Positions 1-8,802 of a stretch of DNA of 64,000 bases are shown here, in pieces; positions within the stretch are counted from its first letter, which is position 1, and each line of letters starts with the position of its first letter. Where the stretch lies: positions 744,001 to 808,000 of the forward strand of contig NZ_FRBX01000002.1 of assembly GCF_900142715.1 (NCBI RefSeq), read 5' to 3'. This DNA comes from Flavobacterium pectinovorum. Lineage in GTDB: Bacteria; Bacteroidota; Bacteroidia; Flavobacteriales; Flavobacteriaceae. The notes under the pieces are model-generated. The model had not been told where the DNA came from. It did no database searches and saw nothing but the letters and a program-made list of their open reading frames with translations. Both the position numbers and the translations under genes were made by a program.

Positions 1-102
1 TGTTGTGACTCAAATCAAATGAATACTTTTTTTGTGCTGGTAATTTCATTTGTTCTTGTAGGTAGTTTTGAAAGTATTATTTTTAATGATACTATTTTTT
101 AA
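1..102 (+). CDS. 3' end of an unidentified reading frame (partial)
   Basis: Frame 1 is open from the window edge to a TAA at 100-102. It encodes a short hydrophobic tail with an internal ATG at 19. I do not recognise it. It overlaps the next reading frame (68-304) by 35 bases; both are hydrophobic, so the two could be one membrane protein interrupted by a frameshift, or unrelated pieces. Without upstream sequence this cannot be settled. Confidence 0.25.
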   Translation, partial: CCDSNQMNTFFVLVISFVLVGSFESIIFNDTIF

Positions 103-304
103 AGCGCAAAATACGTTCTTAGGATTAAATTTGTTTTTGGAAATTTTAATTTTCTTGTCTTTAATACCTTCGTGGTATTTGGTATTAAAGACCCCATTTT
201 TTGAGATTTATTCTCAGAAAAACAATTCATTTATAACAATAGTTTTCAATTGTTTAACAATTGTAAATTTTACGTCATGTTATCAAATACTATTTCTTGA
301 ATAA
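68..304 (+). CDS. Small hydrophobic protein, function unknown
   Basis: The product would be 78 residues with about three hydrophobic stretches (roughly residues 1-12, 18-40 and 54-75), so an inner-membrane location is likely. The only start in frame is TTG at 68, because a stop at 59-61 closes the frame upstream; this weakens the call. It is followed by a good terminator (335-364), which supports a real transcript ending here. It could be the second part of a frameshifted gene whose first part is 1-102. I recognise no family. Confidence 0.35.
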   Translation: MKVLFLMILFFKAQNTFLGLNLFLEILIFLSLIPSWYLVLKTPFFEIYSQKNNSFITIVFNCLTIVNFTSCYQILFLE

Positions 305-334
305 GTCCTAAGCTAGAAATCATTTTTTATTAAA

Positions 335-364
335 GACATCCTCATTTTTTGGGGATGTTTTTTA
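335..364. terminator. Intrinsic terminator between convergent genes
   Basis: ACATCCTC (336-343) pairs with GGGGATGT (351-358) with one G-U pair, followed by a T-run. It lies between the + strand frame ending at 304 and folA on the minus strand, and could serve both. Confidence 0.7.
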
Positions 365-366
365 TT

Positions 367-849
367 TTATCTTTTAATGTAAGTTTCGTAAGTGTAATCA
401 TAAAGATGTTTTTCATCTTTAAAATTTTCTTCAGATTCAACCAACAGCCAATCGCTTTCATTAATTTTAGGAAAAAATGCATCAGCTTCAAAAGTATGAT
501 GAACCTTTGTGATTTCTATAATGTCAGTATATTGCAAACCTAAGTTATAAATTTCTCCTCCACCAATAATGTATGAGTCTTCGTTTTCAGGACATATAGC
601 AATTGCTTTTTCAATGCTATTTACAACAATGCAACCATCGGGGTTGTAGTTTTCCTGGCGCGTTATAACAATATGGGTTCTGTTGGGTAATGGCTTTGGA
701 AAACTTTCAAAAGTCTTTCTTCCCATAATAATGTGATGACCGGTTGTAAGTTCCTTGAATCTTTTAAAATCATTTGGTAAATGCCAAACGAGTTCATTAT
801 TTTTTCCAAGCGCATTATTTTCGGCTACAGCCGCTATCATTATAAGCAT
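367..849 (-). CDS. folA: Dihydrofolate reductase
   Basis: Reduces dihydrofolate to tetrahydrofolate with NADPH, regenerating the cofactor oxidised by thymidylate synthase (encoded 1 kb away). The 160 residues match the usual DHFR length. Visible motifs are the N-terminal IAAVAENNALGKNNELVWHLP stretch containing the substrate-binding WHLP and active-site acid (LPND), GRKTFES for NADPH binding, and IIGGGEIY near residue 95. The start at 849 lies 8 bases after the stop of the 2TM-domain gene, so the two are probably co-transcribed. The N-terminus has a second Met at residue 4. Confidence 0.95.
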   Translation of the reverse strand: MLIMIAAVAENNALGKNNELVWHLPNDFKRFKELTTGHHIIMGRKTFESFPKPLPNRTHIVITRQENYNPDGCIVVNSIEKAIAICPENEDSYIIGGGEIYNLGLQYTDIIEITKVHHTFEADAFFPKINESDWLLVESEENFKDEKHLYDYTYETYIKR

Positions 850-857
850 CGTATAAA

Positions 858-1202
858 CTAAATTTTGTTATCTGTATCCTCGTTGATTTTTGATTCTAAT
901 TGACTAATTCTTTTTTGTTGTAAAGCAACAAGTCTGTCAATTTGTTCTCTTTCCCACTTTTTATTCATAAATCTGTCTGTAATGTAGACTTTTATAAAAT
1001 GCAGAATAAAAATGAAGAGCCATATCGTTATGCCCCAGATACACCAATTTTGATCTGTGTTGGCACCAAAACCAAAAAACCTATTTGCTATAAATAAAAA
1101 TAGACTCCCTATTAAAAAAAGAACAAAATGAAAATAAAGAACTTTCTTTTGTCTTAATCTTCTTCTGGCATATTCGTATTGTTCGTGCGCTTCTTTTTCC
1201 AT
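858..1202 (-). CDS. 2TM domain-containing membrane protein
   Basis: A 114-residue protein with a basic, Arg-rich N-terminal helix (residues 7-20), two transmembrane segments (about 22-42 and 55-73) and a charged C-terminal tail predicted to be coiled coil (about 80-110). This layout matches the 2TM domain family common in Flavobacteriia, whose function is unknown; in some members it is fused to histidine kinases. It is the first gene of a two-gene minus-strand unit with folA. Confidence 0.8.
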   Translation of the reverse strand: MEKEAHEQYEYARRRLRQKKVLYFHFVLFLIGSLFLFIANRFFGFGANTDQNWCIWGITIWLFIFILHFIKVYITDRFMNKKWEREQIDRLVALQQKRISQLESKINEDTDNKI

Positions 1203-1440
1203 AAGATATAAATGAGGTCATAAAGTTAAAATTTATTTTGAAATTCAACAATTTGAAGCGTGGAATATTTCGTTAAAAACAACTGTTTAATTCTAATTGC
1301 TAAAAAAAATAGTATTAAAATTATAGATATGATTAAAATTACACGCGCTTTTTGTTATTGTCACAAATCGCTTTAGTATGTGTCTAATGTAAGAATGATT
1401 TTGTGTAATTTAGGTGTATAAATCTAAAAATTAAATAGTT

Positions 1441-1737
1441 ATGTCTTTAAAGAAGCAATTTATCAAAACAAAACCAGTTTGTAAGGTTACATTTTCTGTA
1501 GAAGCAAAAGATGCAAGTTCAGCTGCTGTAGTTGGAGATTTTAATAATTGGAATGCCGAAGAAGGAACTTTAAGCAAGTTAAAAAACGGGACTTTTAAAG
1601 CTACTTATGACTTAGTAAAAGATGCAATTTACGAGTTTAAATACGTAATCGATGGAAGCTATGTTAACGATCCTGAAGCAGATTCATACAAATGGAATGA
1701 TTTTGCAGGAAGTGAAAATAGTGTTTTGGTAGTATAA
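1441..1737 (+). CDS. Isoamylase early-set / CBM48-like glycogen-binding protein
   Basis: A 98-residue single-domain protein. The core VTFSVEAKDASSAAVVGDFNNWN followed by YEFKYVIDG and a conserved N-D-P turn is typical of the AMPK/CBM48 glycogen-binding fold. It has no signal peptide, so it is probably cytosolic and may bind glycogen or act as a carbohydrate-binding accessory. It is monocistronic, flanked by a 238-base upstream gap and a strong terminator. The family is recognised from the motif order; the ligand is inferred. Confidence 0.8.
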   Translation: MSLKKQFIKTKPVCKVTFSVEAKDASSAAVVGDFNNWNAEEGTLSKLKNGTFKATYDLVKDAIYEFKYVIDGSYVNDPEADSYKWNDFAGSENSVLVV

Positions 1738-1776
1738 AAAAATCCGCTTAAAATTAATTTTAAGCGGATTTTTTTA
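1737..1776. terminator. Bidirectional intrinsic terminator
   Basis: AATCCGCTTAAAAT and ATTTTAAGCGGATT form a near-perfect 14-bp stem flanked by A and T runs on either side. It separates the CBM48-like gene from convergent thyA. Confidence 0.9.
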
Positions 1777-1777
1777 T

Positions 1778-2629
1778 TTATACAGCAACACTTCCTTTTA
1801 TACCTGCATGTGGTTCATAATCAACAAGTGTAAAATCGTCATAATCAAAATCAAAAATGTTTTTAATCGCAGGATTTAAAATCATTTTTGGTAATGGTTT
1901 TGGATCGCGCGTTAGTTGTAATTCTAATTGCTCAAAATGATTGTTGTAAATGTGCGCATCTCCAAAAGTATGAATAAATTCACCCGCTTCAAGATCACAA
2001 ACCTGGGCAATCATCATTGTTAATAATGCATAAGAAGCTATATTAAACGGAACGCCTAAAAATATATCGGCGCTTCTTTGGTATAATTGGCAAGATAGCT
2101 TTCCTTTTGTTTCGCCTTTTTCAAGATCAGGACTTGTAACATAAAATTGAAAAAAAGCATGACAAGGAGGCAAGGCAGCTTTGTTGTTTGCTACATTTTC
2201 TTCAAATGATTTCTTTGTGTCTGGTAAAACTGATGGGTTCCAGGCCGAGATTAACATTCTTCGGCTGTTTGGATTTGTTTTTAATTCAGTAATTAATTCA
2301 GAGATCTGGTCAATTTCTTCGCTATTCCAATTGCGCCATTGATGACCGTAAACAGGACCCAAGTCCCCATTAGAATCTGCCCAGGCATCCCAAATTTTAA
2401 CTCCGTTTTCCTGTAGATATTTAATATTGGTATCACCTTTTAAAAACCAAAGCAGTTCGTAAATGATAGATTTTAAGTGTAACTTTTTGGTTGTAACCAT
2501 TGGGAAACCTTCACTTAAATCAAAACGCATTTGGTAACCGAAAACGCTTTTTGTTCCGGTTCCTGTTCGGTCACCTTTTTGGTTCCCGTTTTCTAAAACA
2601 TGTTTTACTAAATCTAAGTATTGTTTCAT
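1778..2629 (-). CDS. thyA: Thymidylate synthase (ThyA type)
   Basis: Methylates dUMP to dTMP using methylene-tetrahydrofolate. The 283 residues include the N-terminal [13 protein letters not shown] motif, the catalytic Cys in [13 protein letters not shown] (about residue 155), [20 protein letters not shown], and the dUMP-binding HIYNNH. Classical ThyA oxidises the folate to dihydrofolate, which fits the nearby folA. The start ATG at 2629 directly precedes the dRTGTGT region at normal spacing. The upstream gap holds an inverted repeat (2635-2714). Confidence 0.97.
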   Translation of the reverse strand: MKQYLDLVKHVLENGNQKGDRTGTGTKSVFGYQMRFDLSEGFPMVTTKKLHLKSIIYELLWFLKGDTNIKYLQENGVKIWDAWADSNGDLGPVYGHQWRNWNSEEIDQISELITELKTNPNSRRMLISAWNPSVLPDTKKSFEENVANNKAALPPCHAFFQFYVTSPDLEKGETKGKLSCQLYQRSADIFLGVPFNIASYALLTMMIAQVCDLEAGEFIHTFGDAHIYNNHFEQLELQLTRDPKPLPKMILNPAIKNIFDFDYDDFTLVDYEPHAGIKGSVAV

Positions 2630-2634
2630 AATTG

Positions 2635-2714
2635 GTTTAATCGTTTATTCGTTTTGTTGTTTATTCGGGTAAATGTTTAATCGATTTAACGAATAAACAA
2701 ATCCACGATTAAAC
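2635..2714. repeat. Nested inverted repeat upstream of thyA
   Basis: GTTTAATCG (2635-2643) pairs with CGATTAAAC (2706-2714), and inside it TTGTTTATTCG (2657-2667) pairs with CGAATAAACAA (2690-2700). The motif GTTTATTCG recurs within it. This looks like a REP-type palindromic repeat rather than an operator. Confidence 0.6.
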
Positions 2715-2722
2715 AATCAGAA

Positions 2723-3346
2723 TTATCTTTTTGAGATTTCGTCTCTAATTTTTGCTGCTTTTTCATAATCTTCCTGAGAAACTGCCTGATCTAAAAGTTC
2801 ATTTAGTTCTTGTAAACTATGTTTTGCATAAACATCGCCGGATTGATTGCTTTCTTCTTCATGCCCGAAAGTTTCCGGATTCGAAAGTACATCATCTATT
2901 TCCTGAGAACCCTGATCTGTTTCTGCAGTATTTGATTTTAAATAAATACCCGCTTTGTCTAAGATGTTTTTGTAAGTAAAAATCGGAGCATTGAAACGTA
3001 ATGCCAATGCAATAGCATCAGATGTTCTGGCATCGATGATTTCTTCGATTTTATCTCTTTCGCAAATTAAGCTTGAATAAAAAACGCCATCAACCAGTTT
3101 ATGGATGATTACTTGTTTTACAACAATGTCAAATCTTTCAGCAAAGTTTTTGAACAAATCGTGTGTTAACGGGCGAGGAGGTTTTATCTCTTTTTCTAAG
3201 GCAATAGCGATCGATTGGGCTTCAAAAGCTCCAATAACAATAGGTAGTTTTCTTTCACCATCAACTTCATTCAAAATTAAGGCATAAGCGCCATTTTGAG
3301 TTTGACTGTATGAAATTCCTTTTATGGACAATTTTACTAGACTCAT
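2723..3346 (-). CDS. Bifunctional nuclease family protein (DUF151 plus UVR motif)
   Basis: 207 residues. Residues 1-130 match the bifunctional nuclease (DUF151) domain, including LPIVIGAFEAQSIAIAL and the conserved DARTSDAIALALR stretch. The C-terminus (about 175-207, ELLDQAVSQEDYEKAAKIRDEIS) is a UVR motif like that linking UvrB to UvrC. The combination is typical of Bacteroidetes. The natural substrate is not established; nuclease activity on RNA and DNA was reported for relatives. It stands alone between thyA and the etf genes. Confidence 0.85.
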   Translation of the reverse strand: MSLVKLSIKGISYSQTQNGAYALILNEVDGERKLPIVIGAFEAQSIAIALEKEIKPPRPLTHDLFKNFAERFDIVVKQVIIHKLVDGVFYSSLICERDKIEEIIDARTSDAIALALRFNAPIFTYKNILDKAGIYLKSNTAETDQGSQEIDDVLSNPETFGHEEESNQSGDVYAKHSLQELNELLDQAVSQEDYEKAAKIRDEISKR

Positions 3347-3442
3347 ATATATGGGTAAAAAAGGGCACTTAATGCCACATTTTAATACTTTTTTTGATTG
3401 GAAAATAAAGGTGCAATTTTAATCAAAAAATATGGAACAAAA

Positions 3443-3489
3443 AAGCTACCTAAAACAAAGATACGATTATCTTGTTTTTAGGCAGCTAT
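3443..3489 (-). terminator. Terminator of etfBA
   Basis: AGCTACCTAAAACAAGATA-like arms (about 3446-3465 and 3469-3487) pair around a short loop. Read on the minus strand the stem is followed by a run of six T. It lies just downstream of the etfA stop. Confidence 0.8.
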
Positions 3490-3510
3490 ATTTTTTGAGA
3501 GAATTTTAAA

Positions 3511-4479
3511 TTAAGAATGCTGTGCTTTAAAAGCTTTTAATTTCTCTGTTAACTTAGGGACAATTTCAAAAGCATCTCCAACAATACCATAATCTGCTAC
3601 CTTAAAGAAAGGTGCTTCCGGATCGCTATTGATCACAACTTTTACTTTTGATGAGTTAATACCCGCAATATGCTGGATAGCTCCGGAAATTCCTATTGCA
3701 ATATATAAATTTGTCGCAACCGGTTTTCCTGTTTGCCCAACGTGTTCACTGTGAGGTCTCCATCCTAAATCAGAAACTGGTTTAGAACATGCGGTTGCAG
3801 CGCCTAAAACAGCGGCTAAATCTTCAACTAATCCCCAGTTTTCAGGACCTTTCAATCCACGTCCGCCAGAAACTACGATATCCGCATCAGCAATAGATAC
3901 TTTTCCAGATACTTTTTCTACAGATTCTACTTTTACTCCAAAATCATTATCTCCAATTGTTGGATTAAAATCTTCTACAGATGCAGATCCTGCACTTTCG
4001 AAAATTCCGTAAGAGTTTTTAGCAAGGCCAAGAACTTTTACATCTGTGCTAATTTCGGTAATATTAAAAGCTTTGTTTGAGAAAGCATTTCTTTTTACCT
4101 GAAAAGGAGAAGTGCTTACCGGTAATCCAACAACATTTGAAGCAAAACCAGCATTTAAAGCTACTGCAACCAATGATGATAAATAAATACTGTCTGTAGT
4201 CGAAGAAAGTAAAACAACTTTTGTTCCTTCTTTTTCAGCAGCCTGTTTTATAACATCGGCGTAAGCCTTAGCTGTAAATCCTGCTAATTTATCGTTTGTA
4301 ACTTTTAGTACTTTATCAACTCCGTATTTAGATAATTCGCTTACATCTGTAATGTTTACAGTTAAAGCGGTAACGGTTGTTCCTAAAGTTTCTGCCACTT
4401 TTTTAGCGTAAGAAGCTAATTCAAAAGCAACTTTTTTAAATTTTCCTTCTGCAGATTCTGCATATATTAATATTGACAT
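3511..4479 (-). CDS. etfA: Electron transfer flavoprotein subunit alpha
   Basis: With EtfB it forms the soluble FAD-containing heterodimer that carries electrons from acyl-CoA and other dehydrogenases to the ETF-quinone oxidoreductase. The 322 residues contain the C-terminal FAD-binding signature (ADIVVSGGRGLKGPENW near 200, SKPVSDLGWRPHSEHVGQTGK near 233, and YIAIGISGAIQHIAGI near 265). It lies 74 bases downstream of etfB on the same strand, so the pair is an operon. The gap between them holds a Flavobacterium-type repeat (GTTTCAGGTTTCAAG). Confidence 0.96.
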   Translation of the reverse strand: MSILIYAESAEGKFKKVAFELASYAKKVAETLGTTVTALTVNITDVSELSKYGVDKVLKVTNDKLAGFTAKAYADVIKQAAEKEGTKVVLLSSTTDSIYLSSLVAVALNAGFASNVVGLPVSTSPFQVKRNAFSNKAFNITEISTDVKVLGLAKNSYGIFESAGSASVEDFNPTIGDNDFGVKVESVEKVSGKVSIADADIVVSGGRGLKGPENWGLVEDLAAVLGAATACSKPVSDLGWRPHSEHVGQTGKPVATNLYIAIGISGAIQHIAGINSSKVKVVINSDPEAPFFKVADYGIVGDAFEIVPKLTEKLKAFKAQHS

Positions 4480-4553
4480 ATTTTTTTTGTTTAAAAGTTT
4501 AAAGTTTCAGGTTTCAAGTTCGAAAACTGAAAACTGCGACTGAATACTGATTA

Positions 4554-5300
4554 CTAGATTACTTTAGCCTCGTTGTGTAATAAATTGATTAACTCATCTA
4601 AGTTATCAGGAGAAATTAATTTTACTGCTGATTTCGGAGCTGGTTTTTCAAATTTTACTGCTTTTGTATTTACAGGAGCATCAACAGGCTCAAGAATAGT
4701 TAAGGCTTTTGTTCTTGCAGTCATAATCCCTCTCATGTTCGGGATACGAAGATCTTTTTCTTCAACAAGACCTTTTTGCCCACCAATGATCAGAGGTAAA
4801 GTAGTGCTTACAGTTTCTTTTCCACCATCGATTTCACGAACGGCTTTTACATTATTTCCATCAACGGTTAAAGAAGTACAAGAGTTTAAAAAGTTAGAAC
4901 CCAAAATTCCAGCAATCATTCCAGGAACCATTCCGCCATTATAATCTAAAGATTCTTTTCCTGCAATTACAAGATCATAACCTCCATTTTTAATTACTTC
5001 TGCCAATTGTTTAGCCACAAAAAAGCCATCAGTTGGATTTGCGTTTACACGAATAGCTTCGTTTGCACCAATTGCCAAAGCTTTACGCAAAGTTGGTTCA
5101 GTATCAGGACCTCCAACATTAACTACAGTAACGTTAGCACCTTGTTGCTCCTGAAACCAGATAGCACGTGTTAGGCCAAACTCGTCATTAGGATTAATTA
5201 CATATTGTACGCCATTGGTGTCAAATTCTGAGTCACCATTGGAGAAGTTAATTTTTGAAGTAGTATCAGGCACATGGCTGATGCAAACTAGTATTTTCAT
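4554..5300 (-). CDS. etfB: Electron transfer flavoprotein subunit beta
   Basis: The 248-residue AMP-binding partner of EtfA. Visible motifs are MKILVCISHVPDT at the N-terminus, NPNDEFGLTRAI near 37, and the ETF-beta signature region VIAGKESLDYNGGMVPGMIAG near 110-130. It is the first gene of the minus-strand etfB-etfA operon. A TAnnTTTG-type -7 box lies 34 bases upstream of the ATG. Confidence 0.96.
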   Translation of the reverse strand: MKILVCISHVPDTTSKINFSNGDSEFDTNGVQYVINPNDEFGLTRAIWFQEQQGANVTVVNVGGPDTEPTLRKALAIGANEAIRVNANPTDGFFVAKQLAEVIKNGGYDLVIAGKESLDYNGGMVPGMIAGILGSNFLNSCTSLTVDGNNVKAVREIDGGKETVSTTLPLIIGGQKGLVEEKDLRIPNMRGIMTARTKALTILEPVDAPVNTKAVKFEKPAPKSAVKLISPDNLDELINLLHNEAKVI

Positions 5301-5821
5301 AAGTATATATTTTGAATTTATAATATGCTTTTACAAATTTAGAATTTAATTTGGAATAATTATACTATGCATGCATAATATTTTTGAAAACTATTACGAT
5401 TTCGAAGAAATGCAGAATATGCGCTTAAATTAAATTTTTTGAAAGCTTCTTAATAGAAAGAGTAATCCAAATTATGTAGTAAAAGTTTAGAAATATTTCT
5501 TAAAGTATTTTTGAGTTATTACACTTGTTTTATTAACCGCAAGGATAAGTTGTTAATTTTTAGTTGTTTTTTAATTTAGGAATGCTATCCTATTTAAAAC
5601 ACAATTTAGTGGATTAAAAAATAAAGACAAATCGATACAATCCTTTCTTTTTTGAGAACTAATTGAGCACCAATTATTTTGCTTTAAAAATAATTTGTAA
5701 GAAAATATATCTTTTTTGTTTTGATAAGTCAGAAAATTAGCCTAAAATTGCCGAAAATTTATGTTAAATAAAATATTTCAATAAAAAAATAAGCTAGTCA
5801 ATAATAATCAAAATAAGCATA
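5301..5821. other. 521-base divergent intergenic region
   Basis: AT-rich gap between divergent etfB (minus) and the T9SS-sorted protein (plus). It holds the putative etfB promoter at its left end. A weak -7-like TAAAATTG at about 5752 preceded by TTTTG at about 5728 could drive the plus-strand gene. I see no coding frame, RNA gene or strong hairpin here. Confidence 0.5.
5334..5341 (-). promoter_or_regulatory. Putative etfB promoter -7 box
   Basis: Read on the minus strand this is TAAATTTG, matching the Bacteroidetes TAnnTTTG consensus, about 34 bases from the etfB ATG. No convincing -33 TTG is seen at the right spacing, so the call is tentative. Confidence 0.35.
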
Positions 5822-8797
5822 ATGGTAAGAATAAGAAGTATAATTTGGAGTTTTATTTTGGTTATTAATTTCACGAGTTATGGTCAATCTCCTGGTGGAG
5901 TTCCGGGATCACAGGTTTGGTTTAAAACAAATCAATTGCCAAATGGTTATTTTAACTGGCAGGATTTCAGTGGCAACGGGGTTAAGTTTAATGATTGGAA
6001 TAGTACTAAGGAGTATACTTATACCAATCGTAATTTTAATTTTAATACCGGATTGAATATGAATGGTTGGAGCAGTGAGTTTTTTTTAAACCAAACTAAC
6101 CTACAACAAGCTACAATAATTGGAATTTTCGGTTTTGTAACCACTAATTTTAACTACGAGACTACTATATTCGGAGTTAAAGGCCGACCAAATGAAAGCA
6201 CATTAATAACGAATGATAAAATAGTAGACAGTGCTGAAAGAGGGGGCGAAATTTTGGATTATGGAGAAGCGAATGGAGAAGATTTGTACCGAAAACAAGA
6301 CAATAGCGAAGGATCCGAAGCCAAATTCAGGGAACGTTCTTTAAAAATTGTTTCGTATTATCAATATCAGCAGCCTAATATTTCGGTTTGGGGAGAAGAC
6401 CAAAATTCAAGTCTAACTCTTGGGAATGTTCATATTAATGAGCCCAATGGTTTTTCAACCTATACCATGAAAAATTTCTATAATAATCTATATGGTTATC
6501 TGCCCGAATTATTTGTCTACAGCCGTATTTTAACACTGCTTGAACGCCGAAAAGCCGAAACTTATCTGGCTGTAAAATATGGTGTGAGCTTAACTAATTC
6601 TTATATAGCGAGTGACGATAAATTAATTTGGGATTATAGTGCAAACACAGCCTACAACAACCGTATTACCGGAATTATGCGTGATGATGCCAGTGGTTTA
6701 AATCAGCCTTTTTCTACTACAAGTTACGAAGAAGGACCTTATTATTCTGATTCTTATGATTCTTATCAGGAGCCTGCTTATAGAGACCAGTCTACACGTT
6801 ACCGTTTATTGGCAATGGGGCAGATGCCCGCAAATGAATTGGCAGATAAGAGTGCCTCTTTATGGGGGGATGACAATGGTATTTTAGCCACTAAAGATGC
6901 CGGTGGTATTGCAGGGATAAAACGAATGACCCGAACATGGAAACTTGTTACGAACATTCCAAACCCAACAGCAGAACAAAAGAAATTACTTTTTAACAGT
7001 AAAGGATTTGAGGTAGATTCGAATTTAGGTAAAAGTACATTTACTAGTGATTATGCATATGTGGAAGGAATAAGTGTCACAAAAACGCCTACGCAGAAAA
7101 AAAATGGTTATCTGGAGTTTAAAACAGTAGCAAAAGGAAGTGACGTAACCATAAAATTTGGAGCGCAGAACGGGCTTGCAGGATCAATGGATTATGGTAT
7201 AAAAATGGATCCAAATGGATCAATTTATGCAATCGAAAACACCAAACAACCCGTTTATTTAGGAGTGATAATACCAAATTATCATAAAACTACCATAGAA
7301 AAAAAAGGAAATCAGGTTTTTATAAATATCTATGATCCCAATGGCGTAAAATCAATTACAACAAGAATCCTAACCGTTTTGCCAGCAGATGTAGATAAGG
7401 ATTTTTATGGTGTTGTATCGTCAAAACAAAAAGATGTAAATTTTTCGCTGACAGTACTTCATGGCGGTTTTGTAGCAACAGGATCAAGAGTAGAGCTTTC
7501 TTATGATAGTTCAAGAGCGGCAGAATTTGCAAACTATACAGACAGGAGTTACCTGATTATTGACCGTTCCGGTACTGGAGAATTTGGAGTTGATAATGTA
7601 GAATACCTACCCATTAGTGAGATCGACAATACCCGAAAAAAAATAATTTTCAACAATGTACTATGGGATACAGATGGTAATGGAAAAGATGTTTTTTCTT
7701 TTGGATATAAAGATAAAGCGGTAAAATTAATTGCCGTTGAGGAGGCCATACCGCCTACTTGCGTTGATGGAGTCTTACAACAAGACGGGAAAATTAATAT
7801 TGAAGTAAAAGAAGGTTTTCCTGCATATAAATATACTTTGAATAAAACAGGAGCTTCTACGGTTTTGCAAACTGGGACTTTTAATGAATCTAAAAAAACG
7901 CTGACCAATCTGGAAGCAGGTAATTATGATTTGACTTTGGAAATGGTAGGGACCAATTTTGAAAGAAGCGGAGGAAATCAATCCGCTCTGGTAGCCTCAG
8001 TAACAAACACAAGCTTAATCACACCAGGAAATGGAAGTTTGGAATGGACAGTATCTGATGTTTTTGACTACTATGGATATGAGGTTAAATACATAGGTTT
8101 TATTGATCAAAAAACAACCCTCACCCGAGATGCTTTAAATTATGGACTGCACATAGATGTAGGTGGTAGGCTATCTTTCTTTAGCAGAGGAGGTATATAC
8201 GACGTTGTTTTAGCAATATTAAATAAAGGCGACAGAATAAAATTGGAAATGCAGAACGATATTCTAAAATGCTCGGTTAATGGCAATCTCGTGGGAACTA
8301 AAAATTTGTATCCATCAGAGGTGGGAAAACCTTATTTTGGATTTATAGGTTTTGAAGGAACAAGTAATGGTATTTATAATGTAACTCATACCGGTTTTGT
8401 AAACAGTTCGACCAAACTTGGATGGTCAACGGCAACCTACTTAACCATAACAGAAGGTGACGGTATAGCCAGCAAAGTAGTGCAAAAAATAGAGATTAAA
8501 GCTCCTGAATGTAAAGAAATTCTACCGCCTGTAACACCACCTGTAACAGATAATCTTGTCGTAGCTCCGGTACCTTCAAAAGCAGGGGCAAATTTCAATA
8601 TTTATGTAAAATTAAATAATCCTTCAGAGATGATGGTATTGATCTTTAATACAGCAGGGACATTAATAACACAGCTTCGAAATCCAGAACTTCAAAAAAT
8701 AGGCACGTTTACTACCAGTATTCCCACATCAGGAATTTATATCATAAAGGTATTGACAACTGAGGGTGAATTCTCTAAATCAATCATTATACAGTAG
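5822..8797 (+). CDS. Secreted protein with T9SS type A sorting domain
   Basis: 991 residues with a signal peptide (about 1-22, ending TSYGQ) and, at the C-terminus (about 905-991), a Por-secretion-system type A sorting domain: PVPSKAGANFNIYVKL, IFNTAGTLI, then SGIYIIKVLTTEGEFSKSIIIQ. It should be exported by Sec, moved across the outer membrane by T9SS and anchored or released. Residues about 25-250 look like a LamG/concanavalin-like region of the kind found in large Bacteroidetes surface proteins (LPELFVYSRILTLLERRKAETYLAVKYG is typical). The rest has beta-rich modules I cannot name. Its stop is only 5 bases from the giant RHS gene, so they form one transcription unit. Confidence 0.85.
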   Translation: MVRIRSIIWSFILVINFTSYGQSPGGVPGSQVWFKTNQLPNGYFNWQDFSGNGVKFNDWNSTKEYTYTNRNFNFNTGLNMNGWSSEFFLNQTNLQQATIIGIFGFVTTNFNYETTIFGVKGRPNESTLITNDKIVDSAERGGEILDYGEANGEDLYRKQDNSEGSEAKFRERSLKIVSYYQYQQPNISVWGEDQNSSLTLGNVHINEPNGFSTYTMKNFYNNLYGYLPELFVYSRILTLLERRKAETYLAVKYGVSLTNSYIASDDKLIWDYSANTAYNNRITGIMRDDASGLNQPFSTTSYEEGPYYSDSYDSYQEPAYRDQSTRYRLLAMGQMPANELADKSASLWGDDNGILATKDAGGIAGIKRMTRTWKLVTNIPNPTAEQKKLLFNSKGFEVDSNLGKSTFTSDYAYVEGISVTKTPTQKKNGYLEFKTVAKGSDVTIKFGAQNGLAGSMDYGIKMDPNGSIYAIENTKQPVYLGVIIPNYHKTTIEKKGNQVFINIYDPNGVKSITTRILTVLPADVDKDFYGVVSSKQKDVNFSLTVLHGGFVATGSRVELSYDSSRAAEFANYTDRSYLIIDRSGTGEFGVDNVEYLPISEIDNTRKKIIFNNVLWDTDGNGKDVFSFGYKDKAVKLIAVEEAIPPTCVDGVLQQDGKINIEVKEGFPAYKYTLNKTGASTVLQTGTFNESKKTLTNLEAGNYDLTLEMVGTNFERSGGNQSALVASVTNTSLITPGNGSLEWTVSDVFDYYGYEVKYIGFIDQKTTLTRDALNYGLHIDVGGRLSFFSRGGIYDVVLAILNKGDRIKLEMQNDILKCSVNGNLVGTKNLYPSEVGKPYFGFIGFEGTSNGIYNVTHTGFVNSSTKLGWSTATYLTITEGDGIASKVVQKIEIKAPECKEILPPVTPPVTDNLVVAPVPSKAGANFNIYVKLNNPSEMMVLIFNTAGTLITQLRNPELQKIGTFTTSIPTSGIYIIKVLTTEGEFSKSIIIQ

Positions 8798-8802
8798 TAA
8801 AA

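Noticed and set aside
1203..1440. Promoter or RNA element before the CBM48-like gene
   Set aside because: There are several TTG and TA-rich words, but none with the required spacing, and no hairpin stands out.
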